NCBI RefSeq assembly: GCF_020520425.1
Contig: NC_079490.1
Coordinates: forward strand, 6,200,001-6,264,000
Direction: 5' to 3'
DNA from: Spinacia oleracea
Taxonomy: Eukaryota; Streptophyta; Magnoliopsida; Caryophyllales; Amaranthaceae
Length of the DNA: 64,000 nt
In this document: positions 1 to 10,364 of the stretch, in pieces
How the letters are laid out: every line of letters starts with the position of its first letter
Position numbering within the stretch: position 1 is the first letter of the stretch
The notes under the pieces: model-generated
Databases searched by the model: none
Told to the model about the DNA's origin: nothing
Seen by the model: only the letters and a program-made list of their open reading frames with translations
Position numbers and translations under genes: made by a program

Positions 1-863
1 AATAGGATAGAAAATATGGTCTGCGTACCATTAATTTGAATGTAATTGGTCTAAGGTACCAAAGTTATTTTTCAATTCAAATATGGTCTGCGAACCATCA
101 AATAGTTGTAATTAGTTATAGCTTATCCTATTTGAAGAAAATGGTGCCTCCCACGGAGATTTTCAAGACGGACTTTGAAGTCAAAGCTTCAAGATGAAGT
201 CGGGCCATACTAGATCACATTTATCTTATGCATGTTTTAAGTTATTTATTGCTTTTAAATATGTCTTAAAATGCATGAGATCAAAAGCTTGATTATGTTG
301 CATGATTAAGGATTTTAGTTCACTTAAAATCTAACCAACATAGTAAGAGCCTTAAGTTCCAAAATTAAAAATTGAGTTAAAAGGTGCCATGCCAAAATAT
401 ACACTTGCTTGGATATCCTTTACATCAATCTAGTAATAGTTTTCGCTCAGCGAGGTGTTACTTATTGGTCCTAAAGGGGCAAGGTACACAAATAATTGTG
501 AGTACATGTTAGTTTTGGTGAAACTCAACGATATAAGTAAGGAGTCCTTTTATGTCGTGGCAAAATCGATAGGTTTACCTAATAAGTTCTTAGACGTACC
601 TATCAACCAAGAATAGTTTCTAGACTATTAGCAAAAGGCTTTTGCTTACCTAAGATGTTCTAGGATTAAGTCGACAAACTGTGCTTAGTTCTTCAATGAT
701 TTTAGGATCTTGGAATCATTTTATTCACACCTGCCGGAACACATAACTTGAATAAAATGCTTAATAAACATTGAATTATGCATGTATGCTAGAATTTAAG
801 TTTATTAAGAGAAACTGTGAATGGTTATTTATTTGTTTATTCTTTTCAATTGTAGTTTTTAAT

Positions 864-3800
864 ATGGCAAACAACAATTCATTCAACATTCGATCAATTC
901 TCGAAAAGGAGAAGTTGAACGGGAAAAACTTCCTTGACTGGCAAAGGAACTTGCAAATAGTTCTTATGCAGGAAGAAAAGGAGTATGTCCTAGATGAGGC
1001 GATGCCCGAAGCTGCAGGCGACGGGGTCACTCATGCAGCCCTCAATCGTTGGATTGATGCCAACAAGGATGTGAAATGTCTAATGCTCGCCACCATGAGT
1101 GCGGATCTGCAGAAAACGTTCATCAACTTAGATGCTTTCACAATCATCAGTGAGTTGAAGAACATGTTCCAAGATCTGGCTCGAGTCGAAAGATTCGAGA
1201 CTCATAGGCAAATTCTTGAGACCAAGCTTAAGAAGGGCGAGCCCGTAAGTCCACATGTTCTCAAAATGATTGGACTCATTGAGAATATGAGTCGGCTGGA
1301 TCAGCAATTTTCTCAGGAAATGGCTATAGACACCATCCTCCATTCTCTTCATAGCGGGTATGATCAGTTCAAACTGAACTAGAGCTGGCAAAATTTGACC
1401 CAACCCACCAACCCAACCCGAACCCAACCCAATAATAAAAGGTTGGGTCAAGATTTTCAACCCGTTTAATTAAATGGGTCAACCCAACCCAACCCGTTTA
1501 ATTAAATGGGTTGGGTCAGGTTGAAATTTTCAACCCGAAAACAACCCGCCTAACCCGTTTAAGTTCAAGCAAGTATGTAATATAGATCTGTAGAATGTGA
1601 TTTGAAAGATTTTATTTCTCATTTTCTCTTCAACATTGAATAATTATTTGACGTTTTGATTCATGTCAAATACATATTGGAGTATTACTTTTTGCTATGA
1701 GATATGCCATAACAAAATCACCTCGCAATTCTATAGTCAAATCAATTTACACTTAAAAGTGGGAAAAAAAATTAAGCGGGTCAACTTCAGGTCAACCCGT
1801 TTATAGTTGGGTTGGGTTGGGTTGAAAATCTCAACCCGTTTAATTAAACAGGTCGGGTTGGGTTGGGAAAATCTCAACCCGTTTATAAATGGGTCGACCT
1901 GATTTCGACCCAACCCAACCCATTGCCAGCTCTAAACTGAACTACAGTATGAATAGTCTGGATAAAACGCTCACTGAGCTTCACGGTATGCTGAAGACCG
2001 CTGAAAAGACGCTCAAAAGTGATAAGCAGGATGTGCTTATGGTGCGTGGGGGCAAGTTCAAGAAATCTGGAAAGAAGAGGAATGCTAAGAAAGGTGGCAA
2101 CAAGGTCAGCCCAACTAAGCAAACTGGCGCCAAATCTGTAAAGAGGAAGGTCAGTCAACCCACTTCTGAATCCGAATGCTTCTACTGCAAAAAGAAGGGG
2201 CATTGGAAGAGAGATTGCTTGAAGCTAAAGGAAGATCAGAAGAACGGAACAGTCGTTCCATCTTCAGGTATTTTCGTTATAGACTGTATACTTGCTAATT
2301 CAACTTCTTGGGTATTAGATACAGGTTGTGGCTCACACTTATGTTCCAATCCACAGGGACTAAGAAGAAGTAGAAAGTTAAGCAAGGGTGAAGTCGACCT
2401 ACGAGTGGGAAATGGAGCATGGATTGCTGCATTAGCTGTAGGAACTTACTATTTGTCGTTGCCCTCCGGGCTAGTTTTGGAACTGGAAGAATGTTTCCAT
2501 GTTCTAAGTCTTACTAAAAACATCATTTCAGTTTCTTGCTTAGATGCTAAGGGATTTTCCTTTTTAATAAAAGACAATAGTTGTTCGTTTTATTTTAAAG
2601 AGATGTTTTATGGATCTGCTAGATTAGTCAATGGACTTTATTTATTAGATCACGACAAACAAGTATATAACATAAATACCAAAAAGGCCAAAAAGGATGA
2701 TTCAGATCTCACCTATCTGTGGCATTGTCGATTAGGCCATATAAACTTGAAACGCTTAGAAAGACTTCAAAAGGAAGGAATTCTAGAACCATTTGACTTA
2801 GAGGATTATGGTAAATGCGAATCATGTTTACTTGGCAAAATGACAAAGCAACCTTTCTCTAAAGTTGGAGAAAGAGCAAATGAACTGTTGGGTTTAATCC
2901 ATACAGATGTATGTGGACCAATGAGTACAAATGCTAGAGGTGGTTTCAGCTACTTTATCACTTTCACTGATGACTTCAGTAGGTATGGTTATGTCTACCT
3001 AATGAAGCATAAGTCTGAATCCTTTGACAAATTCAAGGAATTTCAGAGTGAAGTAGAGAATCAATTAGGCAAGAAGATTAAGGCACTGCGGTCTGATAGA
3101 GGCGGTGAATATCTGAGCTATGAATTTGATGACCATCTGAAAGAATGTGGAATTCTATCAGAGTTGACTCCTCCTGGAACACCACAATGGAACGGTGTGT
3201 CGGAACGGAGGAACAGAACCTTGCTAGACATGGTCAGGTCAATGATGGGTCAGGCCGAACTTCCATTAGAATTTTGGGGACATGCACTAAATACAGCTGC
3301 ACTCACTATAAATAGAGCTCCGTCTAAAGCTGTCGAAAAGACTCCATACGAATTATGGTTTGGAAAGCCTCCAAATGTGTCTTTTCTTAAGATTTGGGGA
3401 TGTGAAGTATACGTCAAACGATTAATTTCAGACAAACTTCATCCAAAATCTGACAAATGTATCCTTGTGGGCTATCCAAAGGAAACAAAGGGGTATTACT
3501 TCTACAATACATCTGAGAACAAGGTGTTTGTTGCTCGAGATGGTGTCTTTTTGGAGAAAGATCACATTTCCAAAATGACAAGTGGGAGAAAATGGGACCT
3601 CGAAGAAATTCGAGTCGAACAACAAACTCTAGAGAATGCTCAAGATGACATTCAGGATGAAACTCAGAGATCTTTAGAAGAATCTGGTGAGAATCATGGT
3701 CAATCTAGAAATGTTACCCCGCGTAGATCGCAAAGATATAGATCTCAACCGGAAAGGTACTTAGGTATTTTGACGAACGAGAGCTATGACGTTCTATTAC

Positions 3801-5392
3801 TTGAAAGTGATGAACCTGCGACTTACAAACAAGCTATGACGAGCCCTAGCTCCAAGCAATGGCAAGAAGCCATGCAATATGAATTAGACTCCATGTCTGA
3901 AAACCAAGTATGGGATTTGGTCGATTTGCCAGATGGCTACCAAGCCATTGGAAGCAAATGGGTTTTCAAACTGAAAAAGGACAAGGATGGGAAACTTGAA
4001 GTTTTCAAAGCTAGATTGGTTGCAAAAGGTTACAGGCAAGTCCACGGTGTGGATTACGATGAAACCTTTTCACCAGTTGCAATGCTAAAGTCTATTCGAA
4101 TAATGTTAGCAATCGCTGCATATTACGATTACGAAATATGGCAGATGGATGTCAAAACTGCTTTCTTAAACGGCGTTTTAACAGAAACTGTGTTTATGAC
4201 ACAGCCTGAAGGTTTTGAGGATCCAAAGAATGCTAAGAAGGTATGCAAGCTAAAGAAATCAATCTACGGATTGAAGCAGGCATCCAGGAGCTGGAATATA
4301 CGTTTTGATGAAGCAGTCAGTGGCTTTGGTTTCATCAAGAACGCAGACGAATCTTGTGTATACAAGAAGGTCAGTGGGAGCAAAATTGCTTTCCTAGTAT
4401 TATATGTCGACGACATATTACTTATCGGAAATGACATTCCTATGTTGAACTCTGTCAAGATTTGGCTTGGGAAATGTTTTTCGATGAAGGATCTAGGAGA
4501 AGCACAGTACATATTGGGCATCAAGATTTACAGAGATAGATCTAAAAGGATGATTGGACTTAGTCAAAGCACTTATATCAATAAGGTGCTTGATAGGTTC
4601 AAGATGGCGGACTCCAAGCGAGGCTACCTACCCATGTCTCATGGAATGACTCTAAGCAAGACCCAGTGCCCAAAAACACTTGATGAGCGTAGACGAATGA
4701 ATGGGATTCCATATGCATCATTGATTGGTTCAATAATGTATGCTATGATATGTACACGCCCGGATGTTGCGTACGCACTCAGTGCTACGAGCAGATACCA
4801 GTCAGACCCAGGAGAGGCGTATTGGACTGCTGCCAAGAACATTCTGAAGTACCTGAAAAGGCATAAAGATGACTTCCTGGTCTATGGTGGAGATGATGAA
4901 TTAATTGTTAAAGGCTATACGGACGCAAGTTTCCAAACCGACAAAGATGATTTCAGATCACAGTCTGGGTTTGTCTTCTGCCTCAACGGAGGAGCAGTAA
5001 GCTGGAAAAGTGCTAAGCAAAGCACCATTGCGGATTCTACAACTGAAGCGGAGTACATTGCTGCACATGAAGCAGCAAAGGAAGCTATATGGCTAAGGAA
5101 GTTCATAGGTGAACTTGGTGTAGTCCCCTCCATTAAAGGACCAATAGCCCTGTATTGTGACAATAACGGAGCTATTGCACAGGCAAAAGAGCCTAGACAC
5201 CACCAGAGAGTCAAGCATGTACTTCGTAGATTTCACCTTCTACGAGAGTTCGTTGAAAGAAAAGAAGTCGAGATAAGCAAAATTGGAACTGATGACAACA
5301 TATCAGATCCATTGACTAAACCTCTGCCGCAGGCGAAGCACAACTCGCACAGTGCAGCTATGGGAATCAAGCATATTGGAGAATGGCTTTGA
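864..5392 (+). CDS. gag-pol polyprotein region of copia A, interrupted by a hAT MITE
   Basis: Polyprotein region of copia A. The start at 864 gives MANNNSF, followed by a copia-type gag region. After the MITE come a CCHC knuckle (CFYCKKKGHWKRDC, near 2.18 kb), an aspartic protease motif (LDTGCGSH, near 2.32 kb), an HHCC integrase zinc motif (near 2.72-2.84 kb), an integrase core (2.9-3.4 kb), a reverse transcriptase with YVDD (near 4.4 kb) and an RNase H domain with TEAEY (near 5.05 kb). Integrase before reverse transcriptase is diagnostic of Ty1/copia. The product would be a virus-like particle polyprotein. Only the MITE interrupts an otherwise open region. Confidence 0.92.
1380..1934. mobile_element. 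Non-autonomous hAT element (MITE) inside copia A gag
   Basis: A 555-bp element with perfect 12-bp terminal inverted repeats (tagagctggcaa / ttgccagctcta). It is flanked by a perfect 8-bp duplication, aactgaac, at 1372-1379 and 1935-1942. Subterminal blocks are rich in 'gggttgggt' and 'caacccgtttaatt' on both strands, and the middle is AT-rich with no coding capacity. An 8-bp duplication with these ends is typical of hAT. The clean duplication inside gag makes this the youngest layer of the nest. Confidence 0.93.
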
Positions 5393-6256
5393 TGTCTCTA
5401 TTTAATGTTTTAAAGTTTTAGAGTTTAAATCTTTGTAAAACATTTTTGGTTAATCATTCACAATAAATGAAATGAATTCATTTTTCCATTTAATTTGTGG
5501 TTTATTAAATGATGAGTCCCTTCAATTTGACGATATATTCAAGATAGACTGTCAGGACCAGTCCTGTGACTAAGAAATGTCTATCAAGTGAACTTGAATG
5601 TCAAAGGTTGAAAATGGTCCCTAATCGGAGTTTTCTATAAAATTGGGCGCATAGAAAACGTTAGACGATTAGAATGCAAGATGACTAGTAGTTCTGTTTC
5701 TTGAACTATGTGGACATGGCAATGTCATAATCATTTGCATAGATACTTACTTTGGGAAGACTAGTATCGGACAAGACCTATGAAACTTTACTGTAAGAGA
5801 TGAAAGTCTGTCATAAGTAAATTTCATTAAATTATTAGACACTAAATCCTCAATACCTGAGTGATTTGAGATTACTTGTTTGAGAACTGGTTGCTTTGAC
5901 GTTGACCAACCGTCGCACCGTAAAAGGAGGCTATAAAGGCAACGCTCAGGTAATCACCTATCAAACGAAGTCTAACCTCAAGATCGCAAGATTGGGATTG
6001 TCCTCCCATAAATCGGGATGAGATGCTTAAAAGTTGTACAAGGCCACTCGGAGAGCTAGAAACTGTGAAATGTATGGCCGTGCTCGGATGAATCATAGGC
6101 TATGGTTATCTGTTTATTTGATCAGTTGAACTCTGAAACCGAGGAACACCTCTGGACATAATAAGGATGACAACTCTTACCTTATGTTCAAGAGCAAGCA
6201 TCGAGCGACAAAGGAATTAGGAAATGCACACTTGTCCCTAAGGACAAGTGGGAGAC

Positions 6257-7685
6257 TGAAGGAAATAATGCCCTTGGTCCAAGTATGCATTCTATGTTAA
6301 GTCTAATAAATGCGGTTCAGTATTAATTAACAAGTTAATAATTCAGTGAGATCAAGTGAGCTGAATGCCTAGCTAGAGGCCGCTTCAGTTCAAGTGGAAT
6401 TAATGATATTATTCCACAGCTTACTCTTGACTGAACCCGTAGGGTCACACAAATAGTACGTAAACGGATCAAGTATTTAATGGCATTAAATACTCCATCT
6501 ATGAATATTCGGAATCGACGGATCTTGGTTTCAGTGGGAGCTGAGATCGTCACAGGCAAGAAATGAATACTCCGGAAACGATGATATTACCGGAAACGGA
6601 AATATGGATCGTATCGGAAATATAAATATTATCCAAGTCGTAGATGTTGCCGGAAACGGAAACATGGTACGTATCGGAAAATATTATCGGAAATGGAAAT
6701 ATTGCCAGAATCGGAAATATTGCCGGAAACGGAAATATTGTCAGAATCGAAAATATTATCGGAATCGGAAAATAATTCCGGAAACGGAAATATTAAATAT
6801 TTGTTCGAAACGGAAATTAATTCCGGAATCGAAAATGTTAAATATTGTTCGTATCGGAAATGAATTCCGGAATCGGAAATTTAATCGGAAGCGTATCGTA
6901 CGAAAAAGCATCGGACGAGGCCTGCCGGACGAGGGCCCAGCACGAAGCCAGGCCATCGCCCAGCAAGCCAAGCGCGCCACACGAACAGCCAAGGCCACGC
7001 CAGGCCCAGCGAATGGCCAGGCCCAGCAGGCCGTGGCAGCGCGCACAGCGCGCGCAGCGCGCGCAGGAGCTACGTGGGCTTGTAGCTCGCGTAGGCCTCG
7101 CTGCGTGGGCTGCTCGCACGCACGCGCATGGGCGGCCCATCGTGGCTGCCGTGTGTGTGTGCGTAAGTGTTTGTGTTCATGCACGATTCCTAAAACGTGC
7201 AGAGTTCGGTTAATGATTAAATTCCTAATTCTATTTGATAAATTAATTAATTAGAGTTCTTGTAGGATTCTAGGTTTAATTAATTTGTATCTGAATAGGA
7301 TTCCAATTCCCTTTCCATACCCCTATAAATATGTGGCTTGGGCTCACATTTACAACGAGTTTCAAAGTATTCAAAGTGAGTTTTTGAGAAAAAAATTCAG
7401 TCACACATCTTGCTCAAAAGTGCCGAAAATTCTAGTACCTTAAGGGCGATTCTAGTTGGTCAATCTTAAGGCGGATCCGGACGTGCTGTGGACTATCTAC
7501 GGAGGGACGACACTTGGAGTCCTAAAGACTTGTTCTTGTTCGGTTCGGGCGCAGCTAGGGAGGGCACGCAACAAAGAGTATGCATCTAAATTATGTTATA
7601 TGATTATGTGTAAATAATATGTAATCCTGGGTTAATGGTTGTTTCCGCATGATTTATGTAATATCATATGTATCATAACCTAACA
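6257..7685 (+). repeat. 3' LTR of copia A
   Basis: A 1,429-bp LTR bounded by TG (tgaaggaaataatgccc) and CA (cataacctaaca), directly after the polypurine tract. A TATA-like box (tataaat) lies at about 7,324-7,330. The part at about 6,560-6,890 is a run of degenerate 'cggaaacggaaatatt' units, and 6,900-7,180 is strikingly GC-rich (many gcgcg and ggccc words) compared with its AT-rich surroundings. Open frames here have low-complexity composition and are not treated as genes. Confidence 0.9.
6560..6895 (+). repeat. Degenerate 'cggaaacggaaatatt' repeat array in LTR A
   Basis: Roughly 15-bp units alternating 'cggaaac', 'atcggaaat' and 'attgccgg' repeat for about 330 bp, ending where the GC-rich part of the LTR begins. 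Many units carry a CpG. This looks like a tandem subrepeat block in the upstream part of the LTR. Confidence 0.75.
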
Positions 7686-8296
7686 GTTGAGGGGAACATG
7701 GTAAACTGGCCTAGGAAGTTCTTCTATAAAAGGAGAAGAATTTTCATTTCTCAAATCACAACTGACAACGTGTAATATTTCTAAAGAACTTAAGAGTTTT
7801 TATAAAAGTCAGTTTGCAAAATAGCGTGTTCCTAAAGTCCCTTTATTGTACATAAGCTTTATTAAATACTAGAGTTTTCATAATTCAAGTTGTAATTGTG
7901 GGGTTAAGGATCGAGTGATCTTTGAGTTGTGGGGTTAAGGATCAAGTGATCCTTGATTTTTGAGTGTAAGGGGTTGAGTGATCCTTAAAGTGACTTAGAG
8001 TCAAGTCAGCGAGAGAGTGTGAAAGGAGCAAGCACAGTAATCAACGGGGATTGTTGTGAGGAACTTGTGTTCAAGTGGAACTCGAGTTGTTGAGTGTATT
8101 GTATTCGAGGCATTGCAATATATAAAGAGGTTGAGGTTTTCCTTCTTGATTAGTGTCAAGAAGGTTCCTCATTTTCACATTCTTCTTGTTATTGATCGTT
8201 GTTCCTTTAACGTTTAAATTCCGCAAGAAACGTACTAAGTTCCTCAAAACAATTCACCCCCCCCCCCCTCTGGTTAGTGTTCCTACTGAACTATAA
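7686..8296 (+). repeat. 5' LTR of element B, part downstream of insertion A
   Basis: This segment aligns with 16,697-17,293 of the 3' LTR with about 5% differences by eye, including the 'gtgatcc' repeats and the motif 'gttcctactgaacta' near the end. A poly-C run (about 8,259-8,271) is present only in this copy. The primer-binding region follows at about 8,297. Confidence 0.88.
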
Positions 8297-8362
8297 GTTG
8301 GTATCAGAGCAGGATCTCACAAAAATACAGGAAACCCTGTTGAGAAAAAGTTCCTGGAAAGT

Positions 8363-9265
8363 ATGAACACTCACGAGAAACTCGAAAAAGGTTATTCAAC
8401 TGAAAGACCTCCTATGTTCAACGGAAAATTCTATACCTATTGGAAGAACATAATGGAGATCTTTATCAAGGCAGCGAACTATCAAGTTTGGCGAGTCATA
8501 GAAGTTGGTAACTTCGAGGTAACAAAAATCAATGCTGAAAATGAGGTAGTTCCTAAACCTATTTCTGAATTTGTGAAAGAAGATTTTGAAAAATATGAAA
8601 TCAATGTTATGGATGTTAAGATTTTGCATTGCGCCCTTGGACCTCATGAACACAATAGAGTCATGGGGTGCAAGAGCGCAAAGAAAATCTGGGATCTCCT
8701 TCAAGTAACACATGAAGGAACAAATGAGGTCAAACGTTCTAAAATTGATTTACTGATGTCTAAATATGAACGTTTTGAAATGCATCCACAAGAAACAATT
8801 CAGGAGATGTTTACTCGTTTCACTAACATTACTAATGAACTTGTTTCCCTTGGAAGAATCATTCCCTCTGATGAACAGGTTAGGAAAATTTTAAGGAGCA
8901 TGCCTCAAGATGATCGATGGAGAACCAAGGTCACTACATTGTTTGAAATCAAGGATTTCACCAAATTCAACATTGAGCAACTAGCAGGATCCTTAATGAC
9001 ACATGAATTACATCTAGGAGCAGTTGTTCCTGAGAATCCCAAGAACCAAGGTCTTGCTCTTAAGGCTGAGGAACTGGAGGATTCAGAACCAGATGAAGAA
9101 GAGGCTGCCACTTTGGTCAGAAGGATGAAAAGATTATACAGGAACCTTAGACCTGGAAATCAAAAGGGAAGGAACTCCGGAAGAAGAACAATTGTTTCCA
9201 AATCCGACCAAGGATGCTTCAAGTGCGGTGATCCTGACCATCAAATCCAGGAGTGCTCTCAGTGA
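8363..9265 (+). CDS. gag-like region of element B
   Basis: Encodes about 300 residues beginning MNTHEKLEKGY. It has the copia gag pattern (FNGKFYTYWKNIMEIFIKA, later IWDLLQVTHEGTNEVK) and ends in a CCHC zinc knuckle (CFKCGDPDHQIQEC). This is the capsid/nucleocapsid part of a SIRE-type element. It is a fossil, because the rest of the element is broken. Confidence 0.85.
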   Translation: MNTHEKLEKGYSTERPPMFNGKFYTYWKNIMEIFIKAANYQVWRVIEVGNFEVTKINAENEVVPKPISEFVKEDFEKYEINVMDVKILHCALGPHEHNRVMGCKSAKKIWDLLQVTHEGTNEVKRSKIDLLMSKYERFEMHPQETIQEMFTRFTNITNELVSLGRIIPSDEQVRKILRSMPQDDRWRTKVTTLFEIKDFTKFNIEQLAGSLMTHELHLGAVVPENPKNQGLALKAEELEDSEPDEEEAATLVRRMKRLYRNLRPGNQKGRNSGRRTIVSKSDQGCFKCGDPDHQIQECSQ

Positions 9266-9645
9266 GAAAATGAAAAAGGAAAAGTAAAGGATCAAGTAAA
9301 AGAAAGATTCAACAAACCCACCTTTTCCAAACCCAAAAAGGCAATGATTGCAGCATGGGGAGACGTTATAGACTTGGAGGACGATGATGACCAACCAGAA
9401 AAGAAACTGCCAACCTATACCTCATGGCAAAGATTGATGGAACAGTGCAAGATCTGTCAAACGAGGTAAGTTCCACAACCTCTCAATCTTTGTCTAATAA
9501 TAGGTTAATTGAATCACCGATTGAAACTCTAGTTATTTTTAAAAAGCTTAGTGCAGTAAAGGAACAAAGTAATAAGGCATTAGAGCCCAGTAAATATCAC
9601 ATGACCTACCTAAATAATGTTAGATATGAGGTATAGGGTAGGTTC

Positions 9646-10364
9646 TTGGAATTGCCTGACAGGAACAACTCTCTTAAAGACTCTTCTAGAAGAGTTAAAA
9701 ATGTACATACTATTCTTGATGAAACTGATAATATTGATGAAGTTCAAGAACAAGAGGATTTTGAACTTGGTTTGATTCACTTTACAAATGAAAATAATAA
9801 AAGGATAGATGAACCAGTAATTCAAGAGATCAAAGAAAATCAGGGAGTATCTGTGCAAAAGGAACAAGAAAAAAATCAAGGTGTTCCTATGCAAGAGGAA
9901 CAAGCAGAAAATCAAGGTGTTCCTATGCAAGAGGAACAAGCAGAAAATCAAGGTGTTCCTATGCAAGAGAAACAAGCAGAAAATCAAGGTGTTCCTAAGA
10001 AAGAGGAACAAGTGGAAAATAATCTGGAAGTTCATGTTCAAGAGGAACAAGCTAAGCAGGAGGTTCCTATCCGAGAGGAACAAGCAGAAAATACTGGAGT
10101 CTCCGTTCTAGAGGAACAAGGAAATTCAGAATCAAGAGGATCAAGAGGAACTCAAGGAGTTCAAAGAACAGAAGCAACTGAAGAAACTTTGGATGTTCCC
10201 GTGGCTCAAATTCAACCTAAACCATGGAAATTTCAGAGTTCCCATCAAATGGAACTGGTCGTCAGCAACATTGTAAGGAGAATTCAAACAAGGTCTCAAC
10301 TCAGGAACTTCTATACTCTCCAGTCGTTCCTCTCCATAATCAAGCCAAATAACCAGAAGGGGAT
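9646..10364 (+). other. Glu/Gln-rich repeat region of element B
   Basis: Downstream of gag in element B. The translated sequence is acidic and rich in Glu, Gln and Asn. It contains several near-identical 12-residue units of the type ENQGVPMQEEQA. No protease or integrase motif is recognisable. The region ends at the solo LTR that starts at 10,365. Confidence 0.6.
9834..10092 (+). repeat. 36-bp tandem repeat in element B
   Basis: About seven units of a 36-bp period (aaatcaaggtgttcctatg then caagaggaacaagcagaa). The four central units are nearly identical and the outer ones diverged. The period is a multiple of three, so the repeat keeps frame as a 12-residue unit. Confidence 0.88.

Larger units (their letters stand above)
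1..7685 (+). mobile_element. Ty1/copia LTR retrotransposon A (5' LTR off window)
   Basis: Internal region and 3' LTR of a Ty1/copia element. An untranslated leader (1-863) precedes gag. The polyprotein runs in copia order: gag, zinc knuckle, protease, integrase, reverse transcriptase, RNase H. A purine-rich tract (gacaagtgggag) precedes a 1,429-bp 3' LTR. The 5' LTR and primer-binding site lie left of the window. The coding part looks whole apart from one hAT MITE inserted in gag. The element sits in the 5' LTR of element B: the sequence resuming at 7,686 is LTR sequence of B, matching 16,697 onward. It must therefore be younger than B; its own age cannot be measured without its 5' LTR. Lineage within Ty1/copia not assigned. 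Confidence 0.93.

Noticed and set aside
6604-7254. Long frames on both strands rich in Arg, Ala and Gln within LTR A
   Set aside because: They arise from the GC-rich and 'cggaaa' repeat composition. There are frames on several strands, no domains, and they lie inside an LTR.
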